A program made the translations under genes and the position numbers. Shown here piece after piece: positions 48,708 through 57,926 of a stretch of DNA of 64,000 bases (positions within the stretch are counted from its first letter, which is position 1; each line of letters begins with the position of its first letter). The notes under the pieces were generated by a model. The model was not told the DNA's origin. It worked only from the letters and a program-made list of their open reading frames with translations, and searched no databases. Origin of the DNA: Jiella soli (GTDB lineage: Bacteria; Pseudomonadota; Alphaproteobacteria; Rhizobiales; Rhizobiaceae); the NCBI RefSeq assembly GCF_020615385.1, contig NZ_JAJAVB010000025.1, forward strand, positions 85,296-149,295, written 5' to 3'.

Positions 48708-49865
48708 TCAGAGAAGGGCGAGCTGTACCCCGGCGCCCTTCGGCGCCGTGAAGAGGTCGGTGCGCAGCTCCGTCCGCTTCTCGTTAAGGCCGAGACGGCG
48801 GGCCGTCATCTCGAAGCGGCGCCGGATCTGGAACGCATAGGGGCCGGTGCCGCGCATCCGCTTTCCCCACTCGGCGTCATAGTCCTTGCCGTCGCGCATG
48901 GAGCGCAGCAGCGACAGGACGTGGCGGTAGCGGTTCGGATAGTGTCGCAGCAGCCATTCCTTGAACAGCGGCGAGACTTCCATCGGAAGCCTGAGGAGGA
49001 CGTAACCGACTTCCCGCGCGCCGGCCGTCTTCGCCGCCTCCAGCAGCCGCTCGATCTCCGAATCGGTGAGGCCCGGTATGATCGGGGCGGTCATCACCAT
49101 GGTCGGAATGCCGGCATCGCTCAGCGCCTTCACGGCTTCGAGCCGCTTGGAGGGCGTTGCCGCGCGCGGCTCCATCGCCCGGGCGAGCGTCCGGTCGAGC
49201 GTCGTCACCGACAGCGCCACCTTGGCAAGGCCCTTGGCCGCCATCCGCTGCAGGATGTCGATGTCGCGTGTCACCAGCGCCGACTTGGTCACGATCCCCA
49301 CCGGATGGTTCGCCGCCTCCAGCACTTCGAGGATCTGGCGCATGATGCCGAGCCGCTTCTCGATCGGCTGATAGGGATCGGTATTGGTGCCGATGGCGAT
49401 CGACTTCGGCTCGTAGCCTGGCTTCGACAGCTCCCGCTCCAGAAGCGAGGCGGCGTCCGGCTTGGAAAACAGCTTGGTCTCGAAGTCGAGCCCGGGCGAC
49501 ATGCCCATATAGGCATGGGTTGGCCTTGCGAAGCAGTAGACGCAGCCATGCTCGCAGCCGCGATAGGGATTAATCGAGCGGTCGAAGGAGATGTCGGGCG
49601 AGGTGTTGCGCGTGATGATCGTCTTCGGCTTCTCGACCTGCACGTCCGTCTTGAAGGCCGGCAGGGCCTCGAGGCTGTTCCAGCCGTCGTCGAAGCTCGA
49701 CCGGGCGAAGGGCTCGTAGCGCCCGCTCGGATTGACCCCGGCGCCGCGTCCGCGCCGCCGGTCGAAGCCGACGCGCAGGCCGGACTCGTCGAGTACGTGA
49801 TTGGCGATGTCGATGCCGTCGGGCGAGGAAAATGCCGCGCGATCGGCCGTGGAAACGTCCCGCAT
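48708..49865 (-). CDS. Radical SAM protein (PA0069/SplB-like family)
   Basis: 385 residues. The cluster motif CEHGCVYCFARPTHAY (C-x3-C-x2-C) binds the 4Fe-4S cluster that cleaves S-adenosylmethionine. Preceding INPYRGCEHG and following GTNTDPYQPIEKRLGIMRQIL, VTKSALVTRDIDIL place it in the PA0069-type family, distantly related to spore photoproduct lyase. The true substrate is unknown. It lies upstream of rnhB on the same strand and divergent from the glycosyltransferase-like gene. Confidence 0.85.
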   Translation of the reverse strand: MRDVSTADRAAFSSPDGIDIANHVLDESGLRVGFDRRRGRGAGVNPSGRYEPFARSSFDDGWNSLEALPAFKTDVQVEKPKTIITRNTSPDISFDRSINPYRGCEHGCVYCFARPTHAYMGMSPGLDFETKLFSKPDAASLLERELSKPGYEPKSIAIGTNTDPYQPIEKRLGIMRQILEVLEAANHPVGIVTKSALVTRDIDILQRMAAKGLAKVALSVTTLDRTLARAMEPRAATPSKRLEAVKALSDAGIPTMVMTAPIIPGLTDSEIERLLEAAKTAGAREVGYVLLRLPMEVSPLFKEWLLRHYPNRYRHVLSLLRSMRDGKDYDAEWGKRMRGTGPYAFQIRRRFEMTARRLGLNEKRTELRTDLFTAPKGAGVQLALL

Positions 49866-49947
49866 GTGGGCTCTCCCGAGGGCTGCCGTGGAACTATGAC
49901 CGAAGTCCTAACGTCAGAAAGAGAACAATACAAGAACAAAATGATCC

Positions 49948-50511
49948 ATGGCTGGCAAAGGTTCCCGCCCTCGTTTAAGCCAGGGCATGCTGAGCGTGTT
50001 GATGGATTGCGGACCGGACGATCAAAGGCTGGCGGAAAGCCTCGCGACGCTCGTTCCGGGGGCCGTCGAAGGCGTCGTGCGGGAAGTCGTGCTGTTCGAT
50101 CGCGGCATGGGCCCCGGCGCCCGCAAGGTGGCCGAGCATGCCGGCTGCCGGATCGAGCCGGCGGAGGCGTTCCATGCCGTCGTGCGCGAGGCGAAGGGCG
50201 AATGGCTGCTGCTGTTGGAGCCGGGTGCCCGCCTGCAGCCGGGCTGGATCGCGGCGGTGATCGAGCATGTCGAGGCGGTCGGCGAGGACCGCGGCGTCGT
50301 TCCCGCAGCGAGGTTCGCGCGCGCACGCGCCGACCGGCGCAGCGTCTTTCAGCGCCTGCGGCAGATCCGGACTGCCCTCGCCGAAGGCCTTCTCCTGCGC
50401 AAGCCGCAGGCGATCGGGCTGTCGCGGCGGGGCACGAACCTCGAGGAACTCGCCAAGGGCATCGCGGTTGGCCGGCTTGCGGCCGACATCCGCCCGGTCA
50501 GGCGGCGCTGA
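49948..50511 (+). CDS. Short glycosyltransferase-2-like protein
   Basis: 187 residues resembling the nucleotide-binding half of GT-A glycosyltransferases: SVLMDCGPDDQRLAESLATLVPG, VVLFDRG, and EAKGEWLLLLEPGARLQPGWIAAVIEHV, which occupies the place of the DxD-containing strand but lacks a clear DxD. The acceptor half seems missing. Similar short proteins occur beside moaB in rhizobia. It may be non-catalytic. Convergent with moaB. Confidence 0.6.
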   Translation: MAGKGSRPRLSQGMLSVLMDCGPDDQRLAESLATLVPGAVEGVVREVVLFDRGMGPGARKVAEHAGCRIEPAEAFHAVVREAKGEWLLLLEPGARLQPGWIAAVIEHVEAVGEDRGVVPAARFARARADRRSVFQRLRQIRTALAEGLLLRKPQAIGLSRRGTNLEELAKGIAVGRLAADIRPVRRR

Positions 50512-50555
50512 GGGTGGCCGCTCCCGATGTGCGCGGGGCCGCGGCTTCGCGTCGC

Positions 50556-51104
50556 TCAGGCGGAGCGGCCGCCGCGCCTTAGGTGCTCGTCGAGCCGCGG
50601 CATGATCTCGACGAAATTGCAGGGCCGGTGCCGGTAGTCGAGCTGGGCTTCCAGAATATTGTCCCAGCCGTCCCGGCAGGCGCCGGGCGAGCCGGGAAGC
50701 GCGAAGACGAAGGTCTGCGAGATGAGACCGGCCGTGGCGCGCGACTGGATGGTGGACACGCCGATCTTCTCGAAGGAGATGCGGTGGAAGATCGCCGAGA
50801 ACCCGTCCATCCGCTTTTCAAACAGGGGCTCCAGCGCCTCGGGCGTGACGTCCCGACCGGTGAAGCCGGTGCCGCCGGTGGTGATCACCGCGTCGACATC
50901 GTCGCGCGCGCACCAGGCGGTCACCGTGCCGCGGATCGTCTCGATGTCGTCCGGAACGATGCTTCGGTCGGCCAGGCGATGGCCGGCGGCCTGAAGCCGT
51001 TCGACCAGCGTGTCGCCGGAGCGGTCATCGGCAAGGCTGCGCGTGTCGGAGACCGTGAGGACGGCGATGCCGAGGGGGATGAAGCTGCGGTCCTTGTCGC
51101 TCAT
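50556..51104 (-). CDS. moaB: Molybdenum cofactor biosynthesis protein B
   Basis: 182 residues of the MoaB/MogA fold. LGIAVLTVSDTRSLADDRSGD, ITTGGTGFTGRDVTPEAL and FALPGSPGACRDGWDNIL are the molybdopterin-binding signatures. It probably adenylylates molybdopterin or binds it before molybdate insertion. Its start overlaps the ispE stop by four bases, so the two are cotranscribed though functionally unrelated. Confidence 0.9.
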   Translation of the reverse strand: MSDKDRSFIPLGIAVLTVSDTRSLADDRSGDTLVERLQAAGHRLADRSIVPDDIETIRGTVTAWCARDDVDAVITTGGTGFTGRDVTPEALEPLFEKRMDGFSAIFHRISFEKIGVSTIQSRATAGLISQTFVFALPGSPGACRDGWDNILEAQLDYRHRPCNFVEIMPRLDEHLRRGGRSA

Positions 51105-52009
51105 GACGTGTTCCTTCGTTGATCGGCGGCGCCGGCAATCCACCAGGAGCCATGGTCGGCCGTGATCCGGCGGCGGGCGCGATCCGCGTCGGCCTCGCTC
51201 TCGAACAGCGCGAAGACCGTCGCACCGGAGCCGGACATGCGGGCAAGCAGCGCGCCTTCCCGGGCGAGTCGGTTGCGGACAGCGGCGATCTCGCCTGTGA
51301 TCGACAGTGCCGGCGCTTCGAGATCGTTGCGCGTGTCGGTGAGCCAGTCGGCCAGGTGAGAGATATTGGAAAAACCGTCGTCCGTCAGATCCGGAAGCGG
51401 CGGATTGTCGCGCCGTTCGAGCGCGGCGAAGACCGCCGGGGTCGAAACGGCGACGCCGGGGTTGACGAGGAGGAGCGGGAGACGGGGCATTTCTGCGAGC
51501 GGCGCGATCGTCTCGCCGATCCCGGTGACGCGGGCGGGGCGTCCGTTGAGACACATCGGCACGTCGGCCCCGATGGCCACCGCCTCAGACGTCAGCCGCC
51601 CGCCCGCCTCCGCTGGAATCGCGTCGATGATCATCCGCAACAGAGCGGCTGCGTCAGCCGAGCCGCCGCCGATCCCGGCGGCGACGGGCAGGCGTTTGTC
51701 GAGGCGGATGTCGAGGGGCGGCAGGTCCTCGCCGAAATCGGCGAGCACGCGCCGCGCGAGCGCTGCGGCCGCAAGAAGGATGTTGCCGGAACCGGCCGGG
51801 ATCGCCGACGCGAAGGGGCCGGTTACCGAAACGCGGTCTTCTCCGGACTGCGCCGGCGCGACCTCGACGAAATCGCCGACATCGGACGAGAAGACGACGA
51901 GACTGTCGAGGAGATGATAGCCGTCGGACCGTCGTCCGACGACATGCAGCGCCATGTTGATCTTGGCGGGCGCGAAGCGAACCCTTCGCAGGTCAGCCGA
52001 GGCGAGCAC
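51101..52009 (-). CDS. ispE: 4-diphosphocytidyl-2-C-methyl-D-erythritol kinase
   Basis: 302-residue GHMP kinase. N-terminal FAPAKINMALHVVGRRSDGYHLLDSL, the ATP loop LPVAAGIGGGSADAAALLR and C-terminal ARMSGSGATVFALF are all present. It phosphorylates CDP-methylerythritol in the MEP pathway that supplies IPP and DMAPP, and so ultimately the carotenoid and quinone genes in this window. Downstream of the TPR gene by 18 bases and coupled to moaB. Confidence 0.95.
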   Translation of the reverse strand: MLASADLRRVRFAPAKINMALHVVGRRSDGYHLLDSLVVFSSDVGDFVEVAPAQSGEDRVSVTGPFASAIPAGSGNILLAAAALARRVLADFGEDLPPLDIRLDKRLPVAAGIGGGSADAAALLRMIIDAIPAEAGGRLTSEAVAIGADVPMCLNGRPARVTGIGETIAPLAEMPRLPLLLVNPGVAVSTPAVFAALERRDNPPLPDLTDDGFSNISHLADWLTDTRNDLEAPALSITGEIAAVRNRLAREGALLARMSGSGATVFALFESEADADRARRRITADHGSWWIAGAADQRRNTS

Positions 52010-52027
52010 GGAGCGCGGCGGCGCGGG

Positions 52028-53875
52028 TCAGTCGGCGCGCGCGCCGGTCTCCGGCGGCGTGGCGGCCTGCGCCGCGGCGGGGGTGGCCGTGGGCCTGGCC
52101 GGTTCGTCCGCAGCGCCGACATCGGCATGGTCGCCGGTCAGCGGCTCGGCATCGGGGCCGGCATCGAGCTTGGCCTGGATCGCCTTGGCGGCTTCCGGCT
52201 CGGGTTTGGGATCGCCGTTGAGGGCACGCTCCCACTGGAAGCGGGCCTCGCGCTTGCGTCCGACCTTCCAATAGGCGTCGCCGAGATGGTCGTTGATGGT
52301 GGGGTCGAGCGGCGTGATCAGGACGGCCCGCTCCAGCTGATCGACCGCTTCGGCATAGCGGCCGAGGCGGTAATAGGCCCAGCCGAGGGAGTCGATGATG
52401 TAGCCGTCGTTAGGCCGGAGCTCGACGGCGGTCTTGATCATGTCCAGTCCCTCCTCGAGGTTCCGGTTCATGTCGACCCAGGAATAACCGAGATAGTTCA
52501 GGACGTTCGGCTGGTTCGGCGAGAGTTCGAGCGCCTTCTTGAAGTCCGGCTCGGCCTTGTCCCACTCCTTCATGCGCTCATAGGCGATGCCGCGCTGATA
52601 GTAGAGGTTCCAGTTCGACGTATCGCCGGGCTTGGCGAGGGTGATCGCCTTGTCGAGCGCCTCGGCCGCCTTGCGGTATTCCTTGTCGGCGGACATGACG
52701 TCGGCAAGCGCCGTATAGGCCTGGACGTTGTCCGGATAATCCTGGACGGCCCGCTGGAGATGCGCCTTGGCTTCCTCCTTCTTGTCCGAATACCAGAGGT
52801 CGAGGCCGATCTGCAGGTCGGCGGTGCGGCGGAAGGCGGAGTTCTCGGGAACTGCGCGGTAATAGGAAATGGCGAGATCGAGCTGCTGCGCCTGCTCGGC
52901 GATGCCGGCGAGCGCGGTCAGGAGCGCCGGGCTGCGCGGGTCGAGCGCGCGGGCGAGTTGGAAATAGAGAAGCGCCACCTGCTGGCCGTCGCCGCGGTTG
53001 ATCGCCTGGCCGAGGATGTAGAGGGACTCGGCGGCGCCCTCCTGGATGTCGGCGATCGGCGGCTCGATCGTCTCGCCGCGCGTGATCCGGTCCTTCAGAT
53101 AGGTCAGCGGGCTGTAGCTCGGCGCGAGCTTCAGCCCTGTGTCGAGCGCGGCGAGCGCCGCGTCCTTGTTGCCGGCGCGCGCCTCGAGCCGCGCCAGCGC
53201 CTCTGCCGCCGCGAGATAGGCGTCCGGCGAAGTGCGTGCGAGTTCCTGGTCGTCGACGACGCTCTTGAAGGCGTTGCGCGCCACCTCGGCCCGTCCGGCG
53301 ATATTGGCGAGCAGGCCCTTCTGATAGGCGTTGAAGATCTGGTACCAGGCCGCCCCCTCGAGCCCGTCGATCCGCATCAGCGCCGCATCGACCTTGCCCG
53401 CGCCGAGATCGGCCCAGGAGGCGAGATGGCCGAGGAGCAGCGCGTCGAGGTCGCTCGGATCGGGGATGTCGAATTCCGTCAGCGCCGCCTGATAGTCGCC
53501 CTTGCGCAGCGCATCGACACCCAGCGTGATCCGCGCCACCTTGGAGGCGGCGGAATCGTCGTGCAGCTTGGCCGCCATGTCGACGCCTTCCTGGAAGCTG
53601 CCGTCGGCGAGGAAGGCGAACATCGCGTCCTGCTGCAGCTGCTCCGAAGTCGGGTCGATCGCCAGCGCCTGGTTGAAGAAGTCCGTCGCGCTCTTCAGGT
53701 CACCGTCCTGCTGGGCCGCCTTGGCGGCGAGATAGGCCCCCGACAGCGACTGAGCGCGCACGCTTTCGGCCGGCGCAACCTCCGGAGCCTCGTTCGCGGC
53801 AACCGCAGAAGAGACCGCGACCGTGGCCAGGAAGACCGAAGACGTCAAGGTTCGGAGAACACGCGAAAGGGGCAC
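52028..53875 (-). CDS. Exported TPR-repeat protein
   Basis: 615 residues from a GTG at 53875 with AGAGGA upstream; this start gives a signal peptide (LSRVLRTLTSSVFLATVAVSSAVA). The rest is a long array of tetratricopeptide repeats, clearest at the C-terminal half (YLGYSWVDMNRNLEEGLDMI, DSLGWAYYRLGRYAEAVDQL, DHLGDAYWKVGRKREARFQW). TPR arrays scaffold protein complexes; in rhizobia an orthologous-looking gene precedes ispE. A periplasmic or outer-membrane assembly role is inference. Confidence 0.85.
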   Translation of the reverse strand: MPLSRVLRTLTSSVFLATVAVSSAVAANEAPEVAPAESVRAQSLSGAYLAAKAAQQDGDLKSATDFFNQALAIDPTSEQLQQDAMFAFLADGSFQEGVDMAAKLHDDSAASKVARITLGVDALRKGDYQAALTEFDIPDPSDLDALLLGHLASWADLGAGKVDAALMRIDGLEGAAWYQIFNAYQKGLLANIAGRAEVARNAFKSVVDDQELARTSPDAYLAAAEALARLEARAGNKDAALAALDTGLKLAPSYSPLTYLKDRITRGETIEPPIADIQEGAAESLYILGQAINRGDGQQVALLYFQLARALDPRSPALLTALAGIAEQAQQLDLAISYYRAVPENSAFRRTADLQIGLDLWYSDKKEEAKAHLQRAVQDYPDNVQAYTALADVMSADKEYRKAAEALDKAITLAKPGDTSNWNLYYQRGIAYERMKEWDKAEPDFKKALELSPNQPNVLNYLGYSWVDMNRNLEEGLDMIKTAVELRPNDGYIIDSLGWAYYRLGRYAEAVDQLERAVLITPLDPTINDHLGDAYWKVGRKREARFQWERALNGDPKPEPEAAKAIQAKLDAGPDAEPLTGDHADVGAADEPARPTATPAAAQAATPPETGARAD

Positions 53876-54105
53876 TGGTGATCCTCTTCTCGGACGGCCT
53901 GAAGGGCGGTGAGCGGCGCGGCCATCGCGTTCGGGCGGGCTGGCGCGGTCAGCCGAGGTGATGCCAATTCGGGGCATAATGCAAGGCCTTCATCTGTGCA
54001 ACGAGACCTTGGCGGCAATGGGGCCAGCGACTTAGCGGCGACGCCGACGGGAGCCGGGGCTTCGCCCGGTCGCCGCTCGGAGCGCCGTCCCCGTCCCCCG
54101 TCCCA

Positions 54106-55122
54106 TCAATGCATCCGGTCGATGCAGAAGTCGACGACGCCGAGCAGCGCCTCGCGGGCGGGCGTCGGCGGCAGCGATCCGGCGGCGCGATAGGCCGCTT
54201 CGCCGAAGTCGCGGGCCTTGCCCAGCGTCGCATCGAGCGCTCCGTGACGCCGGATCATCTGGGTGGCGCGCGCCAGGGCCTCGTCGTCGTTCTGGCCGCC
54301 CTCCATGGCCTCCTGCCAGAAGCGCTTCTCCGCCTCGTCGCCGGCCTGATAGGCGAGGATCACCGGCAGGGTGATCTTGCCCTCGCGGAAATCGTCGCCG
54401 GTGTTCTTGCCGAGCGCGGCGGAGGTGCCGCCATAGTCGAGGACGTCGTCGACGAGCTGGAAGGCGAGGCCGAGGCTGCGTCCATAGTCGCGCATCGCGA
54501 CCCGCGCCTCGGGCCCGGCGTCGGCGAGCACCGGACCGACCTCGGCGGCGGCGGCGAACAGCGCCGCGGTCTTGGCGTCGACCACCGCCAGATAGTCCGC
54601 CTCGCTCGTCGTCATGTGCTTGGCCGCGGCAAGCTGCCAGACTTCGCCCTCGGCGATGACGGCGGACGCCGTCGACAGGATGTCGAGCGCCGTCAGCGAG
54701 CCGACCTCGACCATCGTTTTGAAGGCCTGGCCGAGCAGGAAGTCGCCGACCAACACGCTCGCCTGGTTGCCCCAGATCGTGCGAGCGGTCTTCTTGCCGC
54801 GCCGCAAATCGCTTTCGTCGACGACATCGTCGTGGAGGAGCGTCGCGGTGTGCATGAACTCGACGCTGGCGGCGAGCTTCACATGCCCGTCGCCGGAATA
54901 GCCGTGGGCGAGCGCCGAGGCGATCGTCAGCATCGGCCGCAGCCGTTTGCCGCCGGACGAGATCAGATGGTCGGCGATCTCCGGAATCAGTTCGACGTTC
55001 GAGCCGGCCATCTTCAGGATCAGCTCGTTCACCCGCCCCATGTCCGGCTTGGTGATCGCGATGATGGGGTCGATCGAGCCGCGGGTCTCGCTCCGCCCGA
55101 CGGGGCTGGCCAAGCTCACCAT
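54106..55122 (-). CDS. ispB: Long-chain polyprenyl diphosphate synthase
   Basis: 338 residues from the ATG at 55122 (GGAGTGAC upstream). First aspartate motif LLHDDVVDESD, second LVDDVLDYGG, with GGKRLRPML upstream. The plain DDxxD without insertion and the length suggest the octa/decaprenyl type that makes the ubiquinone side chain, in contrast to the crtE-type enzyme at 22915. Divergent from the DUF2007 gene. Confidence 0.93.
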   Translation of the reverse strand: MVSLASPVGRSETRGSIDPIIAITKPDMGRVNELILKMAGSNVELIPEIADHLISSGGKRLRPMLTIASALAHGYSGDGHVKLAASVEFMHTATLLHDDVVDESDLRRGKKTARTIWGNQASVLVGDFLLGQAFKTMVEVGSLTALDILSTASAVIAEGEVWQLAAAKHMTTSEADYLAVVDAKTAALFAAAAEVGPVLADAGPEARVAMRDYGRSLGLAFQLVDDVLDYGGTSAALGKNTGDDFREGKITLPVILAYQAGDEAEKRFWQEAMEGGQNDDEALARATQMIRRHGALDATLGKARDFGEAAYRAAGSLPPTPAREALLGVVDFCIDRMH

Positions 55123-55342
55123 GTCACTCCGTGGTTTGGGTTGGCAGTTCGCGCAAAGCGCGGCTTGGGCCAAGATGGCGTCGCCGCCGCACAGTGGAAG
55201 GCCGAGGGGCCGCAAGTCGCGTCTTCGGCACCGGCCGGGCGAAGGTCCTTGCCCTTTGCGCCGGAATGCCGTTGCCTAGCTGCTCCCCGAGATCGTCCGC
55301 CGATACTGACCTGCGGCTCCTTTTTCCAGAGCGGTGCGCTCC

Positions 55343-55561
55343 ATGCAAGAACTCATGCGGTCCAATGACGCCGTACTCATATCCTTCGTTGGTTCGCTTC
55401 TCAACGATGCCGGCATTCCGCATTTCGTCGCGGACCAGCATATGAGCATTCTCGACGGCTCGATCGGCGCCCTGCCGCGGCGCATCATGGTGGAGCCGGA
55501 CCGTCTCGATCAGGCGCGGCGGCTCATGCGGGACGCCGATCTCGGTCATGAACTGTCCTGA
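55343..55561 (+). CDS. DUF2007 putative signal-transducing protein
   Basis: 72 residues. MQELMRSNDAVLISFVGSLLNDAGIPHFVADQHMS fits the DUF2007 (PII-like fold) family, with MVEPDRLDQARRLM at the end. Function unknown. The stop overlaps the start of the methyltransferase gene by 14 bases, and the pair commonly co-occurs in rhizobia. A GTG at 55334 is an alternative start. Confidence 0.8.
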   Translation: MQELMRSNDAVLISFVGSLLNDAGIPHFVADQHMSILDGSIGALPRRIMVEPDRLDQARRLMRDADLGHELS

Positions 55562-56375
55562 CCCGGCTTCCGCCGGCGCAAATCTCCGCGAGGCGATGCA
55601 AGACCGGCCCGAATACCGCGAGGATGCCTTCTACCGGGGGCGGTTCCATGTCCTGCAGCCGCTCCGGCACGGTTATCGCTCCGGCCTCGACGCGCTCCTC
55701 CTGGCAGCAACGCTGCGGCCGGACGCGACCGGAACGCTGGTCGATCTCGGCGCCGGCGCGGGCGTCGTCGGCCTCGCCGCGGCCTGCCGGAGCGCGGGCG
55801 TCACCGTTACGCTGGTCGAGAAGAACGCAGCGATGGCGGAGCTTGCCCGCCGCAATTTGGCGCTCGGCGAAAATGCCGCACTCTCCGGCCGTCTGACGGT
55901 GCTTCAGGCCGACCTCTTGGCCCCACGACCGGAACGCGAGGCCGCGGGACTTCTGGGCGAGCGCTTCCAGCGGGTTCTCACCAATCCGCCCTTCCATGCG
56001 CCGGGCGGCCGGCTTCCGGCCGATCCGCTGCGCGCCGAGGCGCTGTTTTCCTCCGACACGGATTCGCTGCCGCGCTGGCTGAAGGCCGCAGCCGGGCTCC
56101 TGGCCCCGTCGGGGCGGCTGACCTGCATCCTGCGCGCCGACGCCCTGTCGCTGGCGCTTGCCGGCGTCGAGGGGCGGCTCGGCGCCGTGCGGGTGATGCC
56201 GATCCATCCGCGGCCGGGTGCCGCCGCGACGCGCATCCTCCTTCATGGCCGCAAGGGTTCGCGCGCGCCGCTCGAGCTCCTGCCGGGACGCTGCCTTCAC
56301 CGCGAGGACGGAAGCCTCGATCCCTTCGCCGAGAAGGTTGCGGCGGGGGAAGAGACGATCGACCTCGACCGCTGA
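55548..56375 (+). CDS. tRNA1(Val) adenine-N6 methyltransferase-like protein
   Basis: 275 residues, class I SAM methyltransferase. SAM motif LVDLGAGAGVVGLAAA and the catalytic NPPF in RVLTNPPFHAPGG identify the N6-adenine group of TrmN6/YfiC. Likely modifies A37 of tRNA-Val, though other RNA targets cannot be excluded. Overlaps the DUF2007 gene by 14 bases. Confidence 0.78.
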   Translation: MNCPDPASAGANLREAMQDRPEYREDAFYRGRFHVLQPLRHGYRSGLDALLLAATLRPDATGTLVDLGAGAGVVGLAAACRSAGVTVTLVEKNAAMAELARRNLALGENAALSGRLTVLQADLLAPRPEREAAGLLGERFQRVLTNPPFHAPGGRLPADPLRAEALFSSDTDSLPRWLKAAAGLLAPSGRLTCILRADALSLALAGVEGRLGAVRVMPIHPRPGAAATRILLHGRKGSRAPLELLPGRCLHREDGSLDPFAEKVAAGEETIDLDR

Positions 56376-56463
56376 GGCTGACGCAATTTCCCACGCGCTT
56401 TGCGAAACGCAGGCGGGCACTTACATGCCCGCCACCAGAGTTCCGATCCATAGAGGCGACACG

Positions 56464-57336
56464 GTGGCCAACTCCCTGACCCGATTCATTCCCCGGCGCT
56501 TTCGCTCCGATGCCCCGGTCATCCCGGTCGTGCGACTGTCGGGCGCGATCATGAACGCCTCGTCCGTCATGCGTCAGACGCTCTCCCTCGCCAGCGCCGC
56601 GCCGCTCCTGAAGAAGGCGTTCGAGCAGAAGAAGTCGCCGGCCGTCGCCATTGTCGTCAACTCGCCGGGCGGTTCGCCCGTCCAGTCCCGGCTGATCTAT
56701 CAGCGCATCCGCGATCTCGCCGAGGAGAAGGAGAAGACCGTCCTCGTCTTCGTCGAGGACGTCGCGGCCTCCGGCGGCTACATGATCGCCTGCGCCGGCG
56801 ACGAGATCATCGCCGATCCCTCCTCGATCGTCGGCTCGATCGGCGTCGTCTCCGGTTCGTTCGGCTTCGTCGAGGCGATCCAGAAGCTCGGCATCGAGCG
56901 CCGCGTCCACACCGCCGGCCGCAACAAGGCGACGCTCGACCCGTTCCGGCCGGAGCGCCCGGAGGACGTCGAGCATCTGAAGACGCTGCAGCTCGAAGTG
57001 CACGACACCTTCATCGACCTCGTGAAGAACAGCCGCGGCGCGAAGCTCGTCCCGGACGACGATCTCTTCACCGGCCTGTTCTGGTCCGGCAAGCGCGGAC
57101 TGTCGCTCGGCCTCGTCGACGCGCTCGGTGATCTCCGCGGCACGCTGAGGGCCCGCTATGGCGAAAAGGTGAAGCTGGAACTCGTGCAGGCCGGTCGCAG
57201 CTTCTTCGGCCGCCGGCCGAGCGGGGTCTTCGCCTCGGGGCTCGGCGGCGGGATCGAGGCGGCGGGCGCGGGCTTTGCCCGCGAGCTGATCGGCGCGGCG
57301 GAAGAGCGCGCGCTCTGGGCGCGGTTCGGGCTGTAA
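56464..57336 (+). CDS. S49-family peptidase (SppA/SohB-like)
   Basis: 290 residues from a GTG at 56464 with AGAGG upstream; an ATG at 56425 in frame is an alternative. The serine-lysine dyad is visible: catalytic Ser in EDVAASGGYMIACAGDEI and Lys in GRNKATLDPFRP. VVRLSGAI and VVNSPGGSPVQS form the oxyanion region. It lacks a clear signal peptide or N-terminal membrane helix, so it may be a cytosolic SppA-like enzyme that degrades signal-peptide fragments. Confidence 0.85.
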   Translation: MANSLTRFIPRRFRSDAPVIPVVRLSGAIMNASSVMRQTLSLASAAPLLKKAFEQKKSPAVAIVVNSPGGSPVQSRLIYQRIRDLAEEKEKTVLVFVEDVAASGGYMIACAGDEIIADPSSIVGSIGVVSGSFGFVEAIQKLGIERRVHTAGRNKATLDPFRPERPEDVEHLKTLQLEVHDTFIDLVKNSRGAKLVPDDDLFTGLFWSGKRGLSLGLVDALGDLRGTLRARYGEKVKLELVQAGRSFFGRRPSGVFASGLGGGIEAAGAGFARELIGAAEERALWARFGL

Positions 57337-57463
57337 CCGGACCGTCGCTGCCAAGGGCTCCCGCGCTCCCGGGGCTGCAGGGCCGGGGCGCGGAAATCCG
57401 GCGCATCTGTCCAGTTGCCGCCGCAAAGTTCGAGGAGCATAGTCGCGAAGGATAGCTGGAACG

Positions 57464-57658
57464 ATGGTCGAGCACATGCCGCAGTTTTTTCTCCTCAGCC
57501 TTGTCGGGGCGGCGGCCTGGTATGGCTATAAGCAGATGACGCGCGATGCCGAGCGCGTCGCCGAGCGCAGCCGCGAATCGGAGGCGGAGATGCGCACCGG
57601 CGCGCAGGGCACGCTCGTGCGGGGTCCGGACGGGATCTATCGCATCCGCAAGGACTGA
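57464..57658 (+). CDS. Small membrane-anchored protein
   Basis: 64 residues: one hydrophobic segment (MPQFFLLSLVGAAAWYGYK) and a charged C-terminal half ending GTLVRGPDGIYRIRKD. Similar short proteins follow S49 peptidase genes in rhizobia, but no function is known. It lies 127 bases downstream of the peptidase gene, on the same strand. Confidence 0.6.
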   Translation: MVEHMPQFFLLSLVGAAAWYGYKQMTRDAERVAERSRESEAEMRTGAQGTLVRGPDGIYRIRKD

Positions 57659-57856
57659 CGCATCGATCGTCACGCCTGCCCGCTGACGCGCGAGCCAGTG
57701 CGGCAATGGAGCGCACCTCGGCCATCGCTGGATTGTCCGGTGCCGCTGCGCAGCAGGGAAATAGGCGCTGACGATACAGGATTGCGGACCTGGCGCGAGC
57801 GACGTCTCGCCCGACCGCTTTCGATAGGCGCCTGCCTATTCGGGCGGATGGCCGCA

Positions 57857-57881
57857 GGAACGATGACTTTCAACTGCGGTT
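57857..57881 (+). promoter_or_regulatory. Possible EcfG/RpoE2-type stress promoter
   Basis: GGAAC at 57857-57861, 18 bases, then TT at 57880-57881, 45 bases before the ATG of the alcohol dehydrogenase. Same pattern as three other elements in the window. Confidence 0.38.
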
Positions 57882-57926
57882 ACCGGCGCATCCACTAGCG
57901 ACGATGCGAACTTCCGGAGCACCGCC

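Noticed and set aside
51119-53881. 920-residue plus-strand frame opposite ispE and the TPR gene
   Set aside because: Antisense shadow; ispE and the TPR protein have full family signatures.
57659-57926. 66-residue frame at 57698-57898 before the alcohol dehydrogenase
   Set aside because: No ribosome site, no recognisable domain, and it overlaps the likely promoter of the next gene.
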